DNA of 37,396 bases from the NCBI GenBank assembly GCA_025457885.1, contig JALOTN010000010.1:1-37396 (forward strand), written 5' to 3'. This document shows, in pieces, positions 1-6,844 of the stretch (position 1 is its first letter; each line of letters begins with the position of its first letter). Source of the DNA: Thermoplasmatota archaeon. GTDB taxonomy: Archaea > Thermoplasmatota > E2 > DHVEG-1. The translations under genes were made by a program, and so were the position numbers. A model generated the notes under the pieces. The model did no database searches. It was not told the origin of the DNA and worked only from the letters and a program-made list of their open reading frames with translations.

Positions 1-2
1 AA

Positions 3-539
3 GGTATTACTCATACGGTCCTTATAGAAGTGAAGAATTGGAAATGCTATAACTATATTACACCTGATACCTTTAGAAAGAAGATATTACATCGTTTTCA
101 ACGGGTGGATACATCCAGGGAATATCCATGGGCATTAGCAATGAATATTCGGAATATACCTTTAATTGAATCCCGTTGTAGACGGCATCGTATCCATATT
201 TTACCCATGACTCATCATATTACACAAGAATCTATTGGTAATGATGATGTTTTACGTGAGTTGTTTAGTTCGTTCATAGATGCATTTTGCACATATATCA
301 CTGATGCTGTCCCAGAAGATGTGTATCCCTACCTTGCTGTTGAAAATCAAGGAAAAGATACGACTATTGGGATTATTCAGGATTTGTTCTTGGGTGTGCC
401 TTATGATGTTATTACTCTAAGATATGATGTGTCTGTTGATTATGTTAGGCGGTTGGCATCAGAATTAAGGGGTGCTGGTGCCTATCTACCTGATAGAAGG
501 GAAGAAGGATGGGTGGTTCAGCGGGCAATACAGGAATAG
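3..539 (+). CDS. PD-(D/E)XK nuclease-like protein with C-terminal HTH, 5' end missing
   Basis: The reading frame stays open to the left edge, so the GTG at 30 is probably internal and the gene starts outside the window. The residues before it read ..HTVLIEVKNW. An E-x-K after a hydrophobic strand is the core motif of the PD-(D/E)XK nuclease fold, as in restriction enzymes and Holliday-junction resolvases. The last 60 residues (GVPYDVITLRYDVSVDYVRRLASEL) look like a helix-turn-helix of the resolvase or sigma-region-4 kind. It lies inside the element integrated at tRNA-Arg, so a DNA-processing role in that element is plausible. The upstream catalytic Asp is not visible, so the nuclease call is tentative. 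Confidence 0.45.
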   Translation, partial: GITHTVLIEVKNWKCYNYITPDTFRKKILHRFQRVDTSREYPWALAMNIRNIPLIESRCRRHRIHILPMTHHITQESIGNDDVLRELFSSFIDAFCTYITDAVPEDVYPYLAVENQGKDTTIGIIQDLFLGVPYDVITLRYDVSVDYVRRLASELRGAGAYLPDRREEGWVVQRAIQE

Positions 540-734
540 AGGTTAGGGGGCAGGGTAAAGATATACAGTATAGGGGATATGTAGCTGTATGATTAGATGC
601 TTATGATACTAAACACATCAAAGGAGAAATATCTTACCTTTACCGTTACAAGATGCACACGGCACTAAGTTGTGTTTCTAGGGGTCTTTTTATTTAAGAA
701 CAGGATATGCTTTCTATAATTACACTGAAGCTGA
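540..734. other. Intergenic stretch with a T-rich putative terminator
   Basis: No coding region is seen. Around 686-698 a run of T follows a GGGG step, consistent with a transcription stop for the gene ending at 539. The stretch is AT-rich and belongs to the presumed integrated element. Confidence 0.3.
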
Positions 735-743
735 TTTTATATA
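735..743 (+). promoter_or_regulatory. TATA box of the integrase fragment gene
   Basis: The sequence TTTTATATA is centred about 27 bases upstream of the ATG at 766. This is the spacing expected for a leaderless archaeal transcript beginning at or next to the start codon, and no Shine-Dalgarno sequence is seen. Confidence 0.45.
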
Positions 744-765
744 CAATCTGTGAGTATGCATACGT

Positions 766-1035
766 ATGATGAAGAAACACTTGAATCTACTGATTGAGGC
801 TGGTTTATTACAAAAAGCAAGAGACAATGGACTGGTTATAAGTAAGTTTCTTGAGCTAAAATTACAGGAGTATTTCCAGTTTATTGATGCTGTGAGCAAG
901 TCTAGTAATCAACATCAGAAAAGAAGAGCGGACCTGTCGGGATTTGAACCCGAGTCAGAGGCTCCGGAGGCCTCTGTGATATCCAAGCTACACTACAGGC
1001 CCATGGACACAGCGGCTAATCCGCAGAAGAATTAA
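766..1035 (+). CDS. SSV-type integrase N-terminal fragment (IntN) running into tRNA-Arg
   Basis: The first 45 residues (KKHLNLLIEAGLLQKARDNG, then LVISKFLELKLQEYF) look like a ribbon-helix-helix segment of the kind found at the N-terminus of euryarchaeal tRNA-targeting integrases. After residue 53 the frame is the antisense of the tRNA-Arg gene and reads RADLSGFEPESEAPEAS. The SSV1 integrase carries a comparable PPGFEPG peptide because its attP lies inside the gene. The catalytic tyrosine-recombinase domain is absent, so the protein is an inactive remnant or is completed only when the element excises. The start is chosen from the TATA box 27 bases upstream; a second ATG follows directly. Confidence 0.6.
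   Translation: MMKKHLNLLIEAGLLQKARDNGLVISKFLELKLQEYFQFIDAVSKSSNQHQKRRADLSGFEPESEAPEASVISKLHYRPMDTAANPQKN
929..1002 (-). tRNA. tRNA-Arg(CCG)
   Basis: It folds as a 74-nt cloverleaf on the minus strand. The acceptor GGGCCTG pairs with CAGGTCC (one G-T pair) and has discriminator G. The D arm has three good pairs. The anticodon stem GAGGC/GCCTC encloses loop CTCCGGA, giving anticodon CCG. The T arm is TCGGG-TTCAAAT-CCCGA. CCA is not encoded and there is no intron. The 3' half is also the attachment site of the element to the left; tRNA-Arg(CCG) is the classical target of SSV1 in Sulfolobus. A TATA-like CTATTAATT (about 1033-1041) lies some 30-38 bases upstream of its 5' end. Confidence 0.93.
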
Positions 1036-1118
1036 TAGGTTTTGCTTCTCTGCGATAATGCCACATCCTATTCAACAGTAGTCCGAGAAAAAATTTATTA
1101 AAAAAATTAGGGAGGATA

Positions 1119-1292
1119 TTATGCTTTTTGTTCTTCTTGTTTTTTGGTTTTAAACTCGGTGTACCCACATTTCCCGCAGCTAGCCCGGTCCTTGTGATCC
1201 GCCAGGAAAACACCATCACCGCATTTCGGGCAGTTTTTCCGCTGCCGGACAATCTTATCGCCTTCGATTTTAAATACTTCTCTTTTTTCCAT
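1119..1292 (-). CDS. rps27ae: 30S ribosomal protein S27ae
   Basis: This 57-residue protein carries a zinc ribbon made of CPKC (residues 21-24) and CGKC (39-42), followed by GYTEF. The middle segment [16 protein letters not shown] is the archaeal S27ae signature, covering only the ribosomal part of the eukaryotic ubiquitin-S27a fusion. It binds the small subunit near the beak. It is the last gene of the rpo7-spt4-DUF359-rps24e-rps27ae operon, starting 3 bases after rps24e stops, which is the usual archaeal order. The C-terminus is a short Lys/Gln/Glu tail. The ATG is the only start that keeps the normal length. Confidence 0.95.
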   Translation of the reverse strand: MEKREVFKIEGDKIVRQRKNCPKCGDGVFLADHKDRASCGKCGYTEFKTKKQEEQKA

Positions 1293-1295
1293 GGA

Positions 1296-1661
1296 TTATT
1301 CCTTCTTCGGGGCTTTTTCCTTAGGTGCTTCTTTCTTGGCTTCGCCTTCCTTTGCTGCTTCTTTCTTTGGTTTCTTCTTTGAGCCTAAGCCATTCCGTTT
1401 CAGAATAGGATCTGACTCGCTTTTCTTCGCGTCTTCAATGGATTTGTAGATCTTCGCATATCCGATGGTCTTCCGGATACCGAAGGACGAGTGCATGTCA
1501 TTGACCATGATACATTCCTTTTTTGCATTTAATTTTTCAGCAAGTTCACTTCGAATCAACTCACGCTTCGGTGTTCCTTCCCCTTCATGATGAATGATAA
1601 AGCGGACTTCGGTTCGACCAAGCAGGACGTTATCGTTTTTTGATTGAATCTCAATTTCCAT
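1296..1661 (-). CDS. rps24e: 30S ribosomal protein S24e
   Basis: The 121-residue protein begins MEIEIQSKNDNVLLGRTEV and contains the S24e core (GTPKRELIRSELAEKLNA, then SFGIRKTIGYAKIY). It is a small-subunit protein shared by archaea and eukaryotes. The C-terminal 30 residues are a low-complexity Lys/Glu/Ala tail that extends beyond the compact fold and resembles the charged tails on S6e and Rpo7 in this window. It sits between the DUF359 kinase (6-base gap) and rps27ae (3-base gap), so it is certainly co-transcribed. Confidence 0.95.
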   Translation of the reverse strand: MEIEIQSKNDNVLLGRTEVRFIIHHEGEGTPKRELIRSELAEKLNAKKECIMVNDMHSSFGIRKTIGYAKIYKSIEDAKKSESDPILKRNGLGSKKKPKKEAAKEGEAKKEAPKEKAPKKE

Positions 1662-1667
1662 AGGACA

Positions 1668-2168
1668 TCACATTTTATCTAAGACTTCTTTGACTTTCTG
1701 TTTGTGGGCTTCTGTTGCTTTGACGACCACGACCCCCTTATTCGGCAATCCATATATTACTGTTACGCCTCGAGGGGCTAAGTAGATTGCTGCAAGCGAT
1801 GCAAGGTCTTCCTCCCCATCCACCTCGATGCGGACGGGTTGGTCCTGGGGGTTCTGATACACCTTTTTAATGGCACTCCAGAGGTCATCGGTGATGGTCC
1901 CCGGAGGGTTTTTTATAGTTAGATGGGTACGTCCGTATCCCTGGATAAGGGTTTTCATTTCCTCCGGATAGGTCTTGCGTTCCAGGATGAAATCCACAAT
2001 ACAGAGCAGGGGAGTAAACCCATGCTTCAAAACGGTGTAGGTGACTTTATCACCCACGGTGACAATTTTATGTTTTTTTTGCAGGATTTGGAAAAGACCT
2101 GGTTCGTCAACCAGTGTTCCGATATACCCTTTCAGGGTGTCTTTGAGGTCATCAGGGAGGACATGCAT
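1668..2168 (-). CDS. GTP-dependent dephospho-CoA kinase (DUF359)
   Basis: The 166-residue protein matches the archaeal DUF359 family, whose Thermococcus member phosphorylates dephospho-CoA with GTP as the last step of CoA biosynthesis. Visible family features are the N-terminal LPDDLKDTLKGYIGTLV, the VGDKVT motif (residues 38-43), the CIVDF strand with a conserved Asp (about 59), and the late motif VDGEEDLASLAAI followed by YGLPNKGVVVV. It is unrelated to bacterial CoaE. Its position between spt4 (2-base gap) and rps24e is the normal archaeal arrangement and supports the call. Confidence 0.9.
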   Translation of the reverse strand: MHVLPDDLKDTLKGYIGTLVDEPGLFQILQKKHKIVTVGDKVTYTVLKHGFTPLLCIVDFILERKTYPEEMKTLIQGYGRTHLTIKNPPGTITDDLWSAIKKVYQNPQDQPVRIEVDGEEDLASLAAIYLAPRGVTVIYGLPNKGVVVVKATEAHKQKVKEVLDKM

Positions 2169-2170
2169 CC

Positions 2171-2356
2171 TTAGCTGACCTTCAGGGCATATTTCCCTGG
2201 TTTGGTGATGTTCATTTTCTTGGCGACCTGGGAATGCTCAGGGTCTCGGACGATGACATAGCCGCGCCAGCGGCTCACGGTCTGATCGGAGCAGTTCGGG
2301 CAACGGTCTTTCTCGGTGAGGAGATGGCAGGTTTTGCAGGCGTTGAGGTTCCTCAT
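2171..2356 (-). CDS. spt4: Transcription elongation factor Spt4 (RpoE'')
   Basis: The 61-residue protein has two CxxC pairs (CKTC and CPNC) that form the Spt4 zinc site, then the conserved RWRGYVIVRDPEHSQVAKKM and the typical ending KPGKYALKV. It partners Spt5 to make a clamp that keeps archaeal RNA polymerase processive. Its start overlaps the 3' end of rpo7 by 4 bases (ATGA), which indicates coupled translation. It was formerly annotated as RNA polymerase subunit E''. Confidence 0.95.
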   Translation of the reverse strand: MRNLNACKTCHLLTEKDRCPNCSDQTVSRWRGYVIVRDPEHSQVAKKMNITKPGKYALKVS

Positions 2357-3000
2357 TTCTTGTCACCTTTTTCCGGTGGTTTTTCTTGTTGTTTTTCTGG
2401 GTGCTTGTCGTCTCGTTTTTCTTTGCGGTCGTCTCGTCGTCTCTCCCCGCGTTTTTCATCTTTTGGTTCTAGGAGCCATTCATGGGTCCCTAAGGCGGGT
2501 TGCCGCATGGTCAGTCCGATTTTACTTTCCCGAGCAGAGAGCTCGTTGAGGCTGACGGCGACGATGCGTGCTCGGAGGGGGTCGCCGACTTTGAGGATCC
2601 GTTTGGTTTCTTTTCCTTGGATCCGGCCGCTTTCCGCATCCACATCCACATAATCATTCATGATCTGGCTCATGTGCAGCAGTGCATCGAGGGGTCCGAT
2701 GTGACAGAAGGCGCCGAACTCGACGATCTCACAGACGATACCATCGACGAGCTCCTGGAGGAGCGGGTTGAAGGTGAGGGCTTCGAATTCGACTTTCTGA
2801 TACATCCCACCATCTCCATGGATGACGATACCTTCTCCAAGGAGGGTGATGTTGTCGACAACAACGATAAGCCCATGGTTCCGTCGAATGGTTCCTTCGA
2901 AGGTCTTCTGGACGATGTCGTTGACCGCGTCGTTCAGATCCTCCCCGAAACGTTCCGGTGGAACACGAATCGTATCTCGTATTTTTGCTAAGGTGTACAT
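2353..3000 (-). CDS. rpo7: DNA-directed RNA polymerase subunit Rpo7 (RpoE')
   Basis: The protein has the N-terminal RNP-like tip domain (residues 1-80: YTLAKIRDTIRVPPERFGED) and an S1-type OB domain (about 82-180: GIVCEIVEFGAFCHIGPLDALLHMSQI). With Rpo4 it forms the polymerase stalk that binds nascent RNA and helps open promoters. The C-terminal 35 residues are a highly charged Lys/Glu/Arg/Asp tail absent from the shortest archaeal homologues, so the protein (215 aa) is longer than the usual ~190. It heads the five-gene operon. The ATG at 3000 suits a leaderless transcript from the TATA box at 3022-3029. Confidence 0.95.
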   Translation of the reverse strand: MYTLAKIRDTIRVPPERFGEDLNDAVNDIVQKTFEGTIRRNHGLIVVVDNITLLGEGIVIHGDGGMYQKVEFEALTFNPLLQELVDGIVCEIVEFGAFCHIGPLDALLHMSQIMNDYVDVDAESGRIQGKETKRILKVGDPLRARIVAVSLNELSARESKIGLTMRQPALGTHEWLLEPKDEKRGERRRDDRKEKRDDKHPEKQQEKPPEKGDKK

Positions 3001-3021
3001 TCTCTCACTTTTTTTATCCTG

Positions 3022-3036
3022 ATTTTTAAGGTTCGA
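3022..3036 (-). promoter_or_regulatory. BRE/TATA promoter of the rpo7 operon
   Basis: Read on the minus strand this is CGAACC followed by TTAAAAAT, a purine-rich BRE next to a TATA box. Its centre lies about 26 bases upstream of the rpo7 ATG, so transcription probably starts at or next to the start codon. Confidence 0.5.
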
Positions 3037-3217
3037 ACTGGAATAGACTTATCCCTTAAATTCTTTTTGAATGCCAATAGAATGAAGAAAATAAGATAAA
3101 ATCCTCTGGTAGCCTCAAAGGAGTTGATAGTATTTTTAACTTAGGAGAAGATTTATAATCTGTAGTGTGAAATTTAATAGAACATTGTAGATTTAGGGAT
3201 TTTCAACAATTAATAAC

Positions 3218-3259
3218 GTTCTTATAGAAGAAAGGTGTTTAGAAAATAAACAATGGGGG
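3218..3259 (+). promoter_or_regulatory. Conserved promoter/leader of a secreted-protein gene (copy 1)
   Basis: The block begins GTTCTTATAGAAGAA, which contains a TATA-like CTTATAG, continues AT-rich, and ends in a GGGGG ribosome binding site 6 bases before the ATG at 3266. The same block in the same order occurs before the secreted-protein gene at 10025 (9975-10019). The distance from motif start to start codon is 48 and 50 bases respectively. Two such long, similarly spaced leaders suggest shared control or descent by copying. Confidence 0.5.
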
Positions 3260-3265
3260 AAAGCA

Positions 3266-4465
3266 ATGGATAGAAATCCTCTCAGTAAAAAATGTTTGGT
3301 GGTTGGATTTATCCTTTTGTTCGTAAGTGTCTTTTTTGCACCAAGTATCAATTCCACTATTGTCATTGCATCTAATGACAACGATCAGGTTCAAAACTCA
3401 GGTTTTTCAGGTTCCATAGTTATTAACAAATCTCTCTGTTATCTCTTCTCTCTAGGAAAAAAGTCGGATTCCATTGTTTGGAACAATTATGGATATAGCT
3501 ATGATTCTAACGCTCTCGCCTCACAGTTGGATTCTGTATATCCGCTCAATTGTCAAGTGGCTGATGATTTTTTGTTAGAGAATGATTGTCAAGTGACTGG
3601 CGTGCATTGGTGGGGTGTATTTTTTGGTGGTGATCCACCATGGCCAAATCCTTGTGATTTTAACATCATCTTCTACGCAGATGATGGGACAGGGAACAGG
3701 CCCACAGGAGTAGGTATGGAGGACCCAACCTCGACTGCACTAGCAGTGTATTTCATACCTCAAGTGAATGGGAGTCTCGTTGGTTCTTCTAATAGTTGGT
3801 TCGAATATGATGTTGTCTTACCTTCAGGGTTCACTGCTATGGCGAATACCAAGTATTGGATTGCAATACAAGCGGTATTTCCTATCTTTCCACAATGGGG
3901 TTGGGGGACAAATGGCCCTAATCCTGATCAGCTCCATGAGCCTGTGCAAGGATTCCCCTTGTTAGGTGTCCCGTATTGGACTATTGCGGGCTATGGTGAC
4001 ATGGCGTTCTATCTTTTTGGATACCATGTACCGCAGAAGGCTGATTTGGATTGTAGGGGGTCACTTGCCTGGTCTGATGTTAAACCAGGTGTAACAATCA
4101 CTGGAAACTTCCAGATTATGAACGTCGGAGAGCCAGACTCGCTGCTGAACTGGACCATAGCCTCGTTTCCTGACTGGGGCACCTGGACGTTCTCCCCCGC
4201 TTCAGGCATGAATCTTATTCCTCAAAATGGACCGGTAACGGTGAATGTCAGTGTCATCGCCCCCGACATTAAAGACAACGCATTCCAAGGTCAAGTCATC
4301 ATCGTCAACTCAGACAATGCCAGTGACTTCTATAAAATCCCTGTCAGCCTCATGACACCGTTCAACACAGGTATTATGCATGACGGATTTATGGCAATGC
4401 TATTGATAAGGTTCTCATATGCCTTTTCTGCCCTCAGACAATTCCTCCAACATGTTACATTATAG
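3266..4465 (+). CDS. Secreted beta-sandwich protein with Ig-like module and C-terminal tail
   Basis: The protein has 399 residues. Residues 1-36 form a signal peptide with the local VGFILLFV core (KKCLVVGFILLFVSVFFAPS). Residues 75-250 are an aromatic-rich beta domain (VADDFLLENDCQVTGVHWWG, then FNIIFYADDGTGNRPTG, then YWIAIQAVFP) resembling jelly-roll domains of bacterial and archaeal secreted proteins. Residues 255-365 are an Ig-like module (LDCRGSLAWSDVKPGVTITG, then WGTWTFSPASGMNLIP) also found in the protein at 16401. The end, VSLMTP plus about 32 residues containing LLIRFSYAFSALRQFLQ, fits the tail shared with three other secreted proteins here. No catalytic motif is seen. The function is unknown, probably surface binding. 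The GGGGG ribosome binding site supports the start. Confidence 0.75.
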   Translation: MDRNPLSKKCLVVGFILLFVSVFFAPSINSTIVIASNDNDQVQNSGFSGSIVINKSLCYLFSLGKKSDSIVWNNYGYSYDSNALASQLDSVYPLNCQVADDFLLENDCQVTGVHWWGVFFGGDPPWPNPCDFNIIFYADDGTGNRPTGVGMEDPTSTALAVYFIPQVNGSLVGSSNSWFEYDVVLPSGFTAMANTKYWIAIQAVFPIFPQWGWGTNGPNPDQLHEPVQGFPLLGVPYWTIAGYGDMAFYLFGYHVPQKADLDCRGSLAWSDVKPGVTITGNFQIMNVGEPDSLLNWTIASFPDWGTWTFSPASGMNLIPQNGPVTVNVSVIAPDIKDNAFQGQVIIVNSDNASDFYKIPVSLMTPFNTGIMHDGFMAMLLIRFSYAFSALRQFLQHVTL

Positions 4466-4532
4466 AAAAATTAAGATGTAACGAAAAACAAAAGAAGAAA
4501 ATAAAAATAGTAAAATCCTGAAGGATGCAATC

Positions 4533-6128
4533 ATGTCAAAGCGACAAAACATAGCATTCATCGTCTTATGCCTCGTCTTCCTGCTCAATGTCAACGCTGC
4601 ATATGCCATCACCCCTAAGGAGCAATCCACTGCTGAACTCCCACCTAGCGACGACACCTATATTAGTAGCAACTCGCCGAACCAGATTTTCGGTTTTTCC
4701 TCACGAGTTGGGTTGCGGAATGGAAGCGATATTAATTACGACATCCGTACCCTTATACAATTCAACCTTTCAGATATTCCAATTGGCACTCAAATCCACT
4801 ATGCTCATATCTATCTTTACTTCTACTTCTACAACCCTGATCACGGTAGTCCTGCTGGTAGGCCTTATACCGTCTACCGTCTCACCGAACCCTGGAACGA
4901 AGAGACCGTCTGCTGGAACAACCAGCCTAACAGTACTGCAGTTGCCACGGACTACGCCTACTGTCCGAACGAAACCGGCCAGTGGATTGATTGGAATGTC
5001 ACCAGCGACGTCCAAGCTTTTCTCAATGGGACCTTTGAAAACTATGGGTGGATCATCGCCGATGAGACCTCTGGGACGGGCGAGCTCCCTTACGCTGTTT
5101 TCCTTTCCAAAGAAGATGAAATCAACCACCCGTACCTCCTCGTTGACGTCGACATCAATTTTCCCCCCTTACCAGCTAGCAACCCCTACCCGGAAGACGG
5201 CCACCTGGATCTCCCAGGTAACACTGATATCTCCTGGGTCGGCAACGATCCTAATGTCGGGGAAAACCTCACCTTCGACGTCTACTTCGGTAATACATCT
5301 CCACCACCACTGTTGAGTAATAACCAATCCGCAACTACCTACGACCTTCCAAGGCTACATTCCTACTGCTATTACTACTGGAGGATTGACACCTGGGATA
5401 GTCATGGTGAATTCGCAGAAGGATTCCAGTGGCATTTCAGAACCAATCCAAACAAAGCTCCTAGTATACCAGAATACCCAAGTCCAGCCTTGGGAGCCGC
5501 CAACGTCAACCTGACACCCATCCTCGCTTGGTCAGCTTGTACAGATTGGGATGGAGACCCTGTTCTTTATGATGTCTATCTCGGTACGACAACACCTCCA
5601 CCACTCGTCAGTATTAATCAAACCCAAACGACCTTCCGCTCAGCGCCACTCTCATGCGCAACCAAGTACTATTGGAGAATCATTGCTCATGATGATTATG
5701 GTGGTTACACGAAAGGATCCCTCTGGTTTTTTACTACCATTGTGAACCACTTCCCAAATGTCCCCGTGATCAGTGGCCCGATCCAAGGCGAAATAGAGAT
5801 ACTGTATAACTATACCGCCGTTGCCACCGATTCTGAGAACCAGAGTCTCTCATACGAAGTTGACTGGGGAGACGGCATCGTCGACCCGTGGTATGGCCCG
5901 ATCCCCTCCGGCACCGTAATGAATTGTTCGCATGAATGGCTGCTGCAAGGCTCGTTTACGATAAAAGTCCGCGTCAAGGATACTGCGGGCGCTATCAGTG
6001 ACTGGGGGTATCTGACCGTAACAATGCCTTTTTCGTATCAACCACCGCATTTCCGTTTAATCAAGTGGTTGTTGGAACGATTCCCCGATGCATTCCCGAT
6101 ACTCCGATCGCTGCTGGATCTCAACTGA
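4533..6128 (+). CDS. Secreted DNRLRE-domain protein with Fn3-like and PKD-like repeats
   Basis: The protein has 531 residues: a signal peptide (1-25, ending NAAYA); a DNRLRE domain (about 37-205: DTYISSNSPNQIFGFSS, LIQFNLSDIP, LTEPWNEETVCWNNQPNS), a carbohydrate-binding-like sandwich; two Fn3-like repeats (about 212-308 and 309-405), each with an NPYPEDG/YPSPALG entry, FDVYFGNTSPPPL/YDVYLGTTTPPPL and a YYWRI core; and a PKD-like domain (about 408-495: YEVDWGDGIVDPWYGP, HEWLLQGSFTIKVRVKD). It ends VTMP plus a tail with LIKWLLERFPDAFPILRSLL, the clearest copy of the shared C-terminal motif. It lies 67 bases after the previous gene and may be co-transcribed. It is likely a cell-surface or extracellular polymer-binding protein; no catalytic domain is seen. 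Confidence 0.8.
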   Translation: MSKRQNIAFIVLCLVFLLNVNAAYAITPKEQSTAELPPSDDTYISSNSPNQIFGFSSRVGLRNGSDINYDIRTLIQFNLSDIPIGTQIHYAHIYLYFYFYNPDHGSPAGRPYTVYRLTEPWNEETVCWNNQPNSTAVATDYAYCPNETGQWIDWNVTSDVQAFLNGTFENYGWIIADETSGTGELPYAVFLSKEDEINHPYLLVDVDINFPPLPASNPYPEDGHLDLPGNTDISWVGNDPNVGENLTFDVYFGNTSPPPLLSNNQSATTYDLPRLHSYCYYYWRIDTWDSHGEFAEGFQWHFRTNPNKAPSIPEYPSPALGAANVNLTPILAWSACTDWDGDPVLYDVYLGTTTPPPLVSINQTQTTFRSAPLSCATKYYWRIIAHDDYGGYTKGSLWFFTTIVNHFPNVPVISGPIQGEIEILYNYTAVATDSENQSLSYEVDWGDGIVDPWYGPIPSGTVMNCSHEWLLQGSFTIKVRVKDTAGAISDWGYLTVTMPFSYQPPHFRLIKWLLERFPDAFPILRSLLDLN

Positions 6129-6406
6129 CCGTTAATCGTTGTCGTACCGGTAAACTAGGGTTCAAATCCATTCCCCCGCAGTTTTTTATTTTTTTTATCA
6201 ATTAAATAATAAATAGAAAAACTATAATGATTAGTATTCCTAAATCATTTTCCAACTTCCAAAATGAGCGATAAAAAAAAAAATAATAAAATTATAATCT
6301 TAGGGTCAAATCATACCAAATCTTTATAAAATACTCGCTATTCCCCTTCTTGTACCAGAGAGTTATAAAACTACTCCAGTAGAAGAATGTTTAGGAGAAA
6401 AGAATC
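6129..6406. other. Intergenic: tRNA-like remnant, T-run terminator and rps6e promoter region
   Basis: After the DNRLRE gene stops there is a tRNA-Leu-like 3' fragment (6155-6181), then T-rich runs at 6182-6199 that can end transcription. Two TATA-like sequences follow, TTTATAAA at 6323-6330 and TTATAAAA at 6363-6370, either of which could drive rps6e. A Shine-Dalgarno AGGAGA lies at 6393-6398. Confidence 0.45.
6155..6181 (+). repeat. tRNA-Leu-like 3' end remnant (possible attachment scar)
   Basis: The sequence TAGGGTTCAAATCC followed by ATTCCCCCGCA matches the T-loop and the acceptor end CCCCCGC plus discriminator A expected of an archaeal tRNA-Leu. The T stem is degenerate and no 5' half with GCGGGGG is present upstream. 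Archaeal integrative elements leave such 3' tRNA fragments at one border. It directly follows the secreted-protein genes at 3266-6128. Confidence 0.35.
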
Positions 6407-6844
6407 ATGGTTGAGTTCAAAGTCGTTGTCAATGACGTCCAAACAGGGAAATCCTACAACATCCCGGTGACTGGCCATCATGCCAATTCGTTGATCGGGA
6501 AGAAAATTAACGATGAAGTCGACGGTATCTTCGTCTCACTTCCAGGCTATAAGTTGCAGATTACTGGTGGGACTGATAAAGACGGGTTCCCCATGCGACA
6601 TGATGTGCCTGGCTCGACCCGTAGACGTTTGCTTCTGAGCAGAGGCTTGGGGTATAAACCAACGGAACGAGGGAAGCGGAAGAAAAAATCAGTCCGTGGG
6701 AATACGATTAACCAGGATATCGTTCAGGTGAACATGAAGGTCATGAAGCCTGGTGCCAAACCAATCGATGAGATCATCAAAGGGGAAGGAAAAGTAGAGA
6801 CAAAAGAGGCACCGGCGACGAAGGAGAAGAAAGAGGAGCAATAA
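6407..6844 (+). CDS. rps6e: 30S ribosomal protein S6e
   Basis: The 145-residue protein shows the S6e core: [50 protein letters not shown] and the basic [14 protein letters not shown]. It is a small-subunit protein. The last 25 residues are a Lys/Glu/Ala tail. The start has a Shine-Dalgarno AGGAGA 8 bases upstream. The stop codon overlaps the aIF2gamma start by one base (TAATG), so the two genes are translationally linked; S6e followed by aIF2gamma is a standard archaeal order. Confidence 0.96.
   Translation: MVEFKVVVNDVQTGKSYNIPVTGHHANSLIGKKINDEVDGIFVSLPGYKLQITGGTDKDGFPMRHDVPGSTRRRLLLSRGLGYKPTERGKRKKKSVRGNTINQDIVQVNMKVMKPGAKPIDEIIKGEGKVETKEAPATKEKKEEQ

Larger units (their letters stand above)
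1..960. mobile_element. End of an element integrated into tRNA-Arg(CCG)
   Basis: This AT-rich stretch lies on the 3' side of the tRNA-Arg gene. It carries a nuclease-like gene that enters from outside the window and an integrase N-terminal fragment reading into the 3' half of the tRNA. In SSV-type archaeal elements the attachment site lies inside the integrase gene and matches the 3' half of a tRNA, so integration leaves a short intN fragment overlapping the tRNA. The layout here is the same. The other end (intC and the second attachment copy) would lie to the left, outside the window. The right limit is approximate. Confidence 0.55.

Noticed and set aside
1016-1252. Minus-strand reading frame of 78 codons
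   Set aside because: It overlaps rps27ae in another frame; the S27ae frame has both zinc pairs and the expected length.
2234-2991. Long plus-strand frames opposite rpo7 and spt4
   Set aside because: They are antisense shadows with Ser/Arg-rich composition; the minus-strand genes are clear family members.
6096-6181. Possible complete tRNA-Leu ending at 6181
   Set aside because: Only the T-loop and acceptor 3' side are recognisable. There is no GCGGGGG 5' acceptor or D arm, and the upstream part is the end of the DNRLRE coding region.
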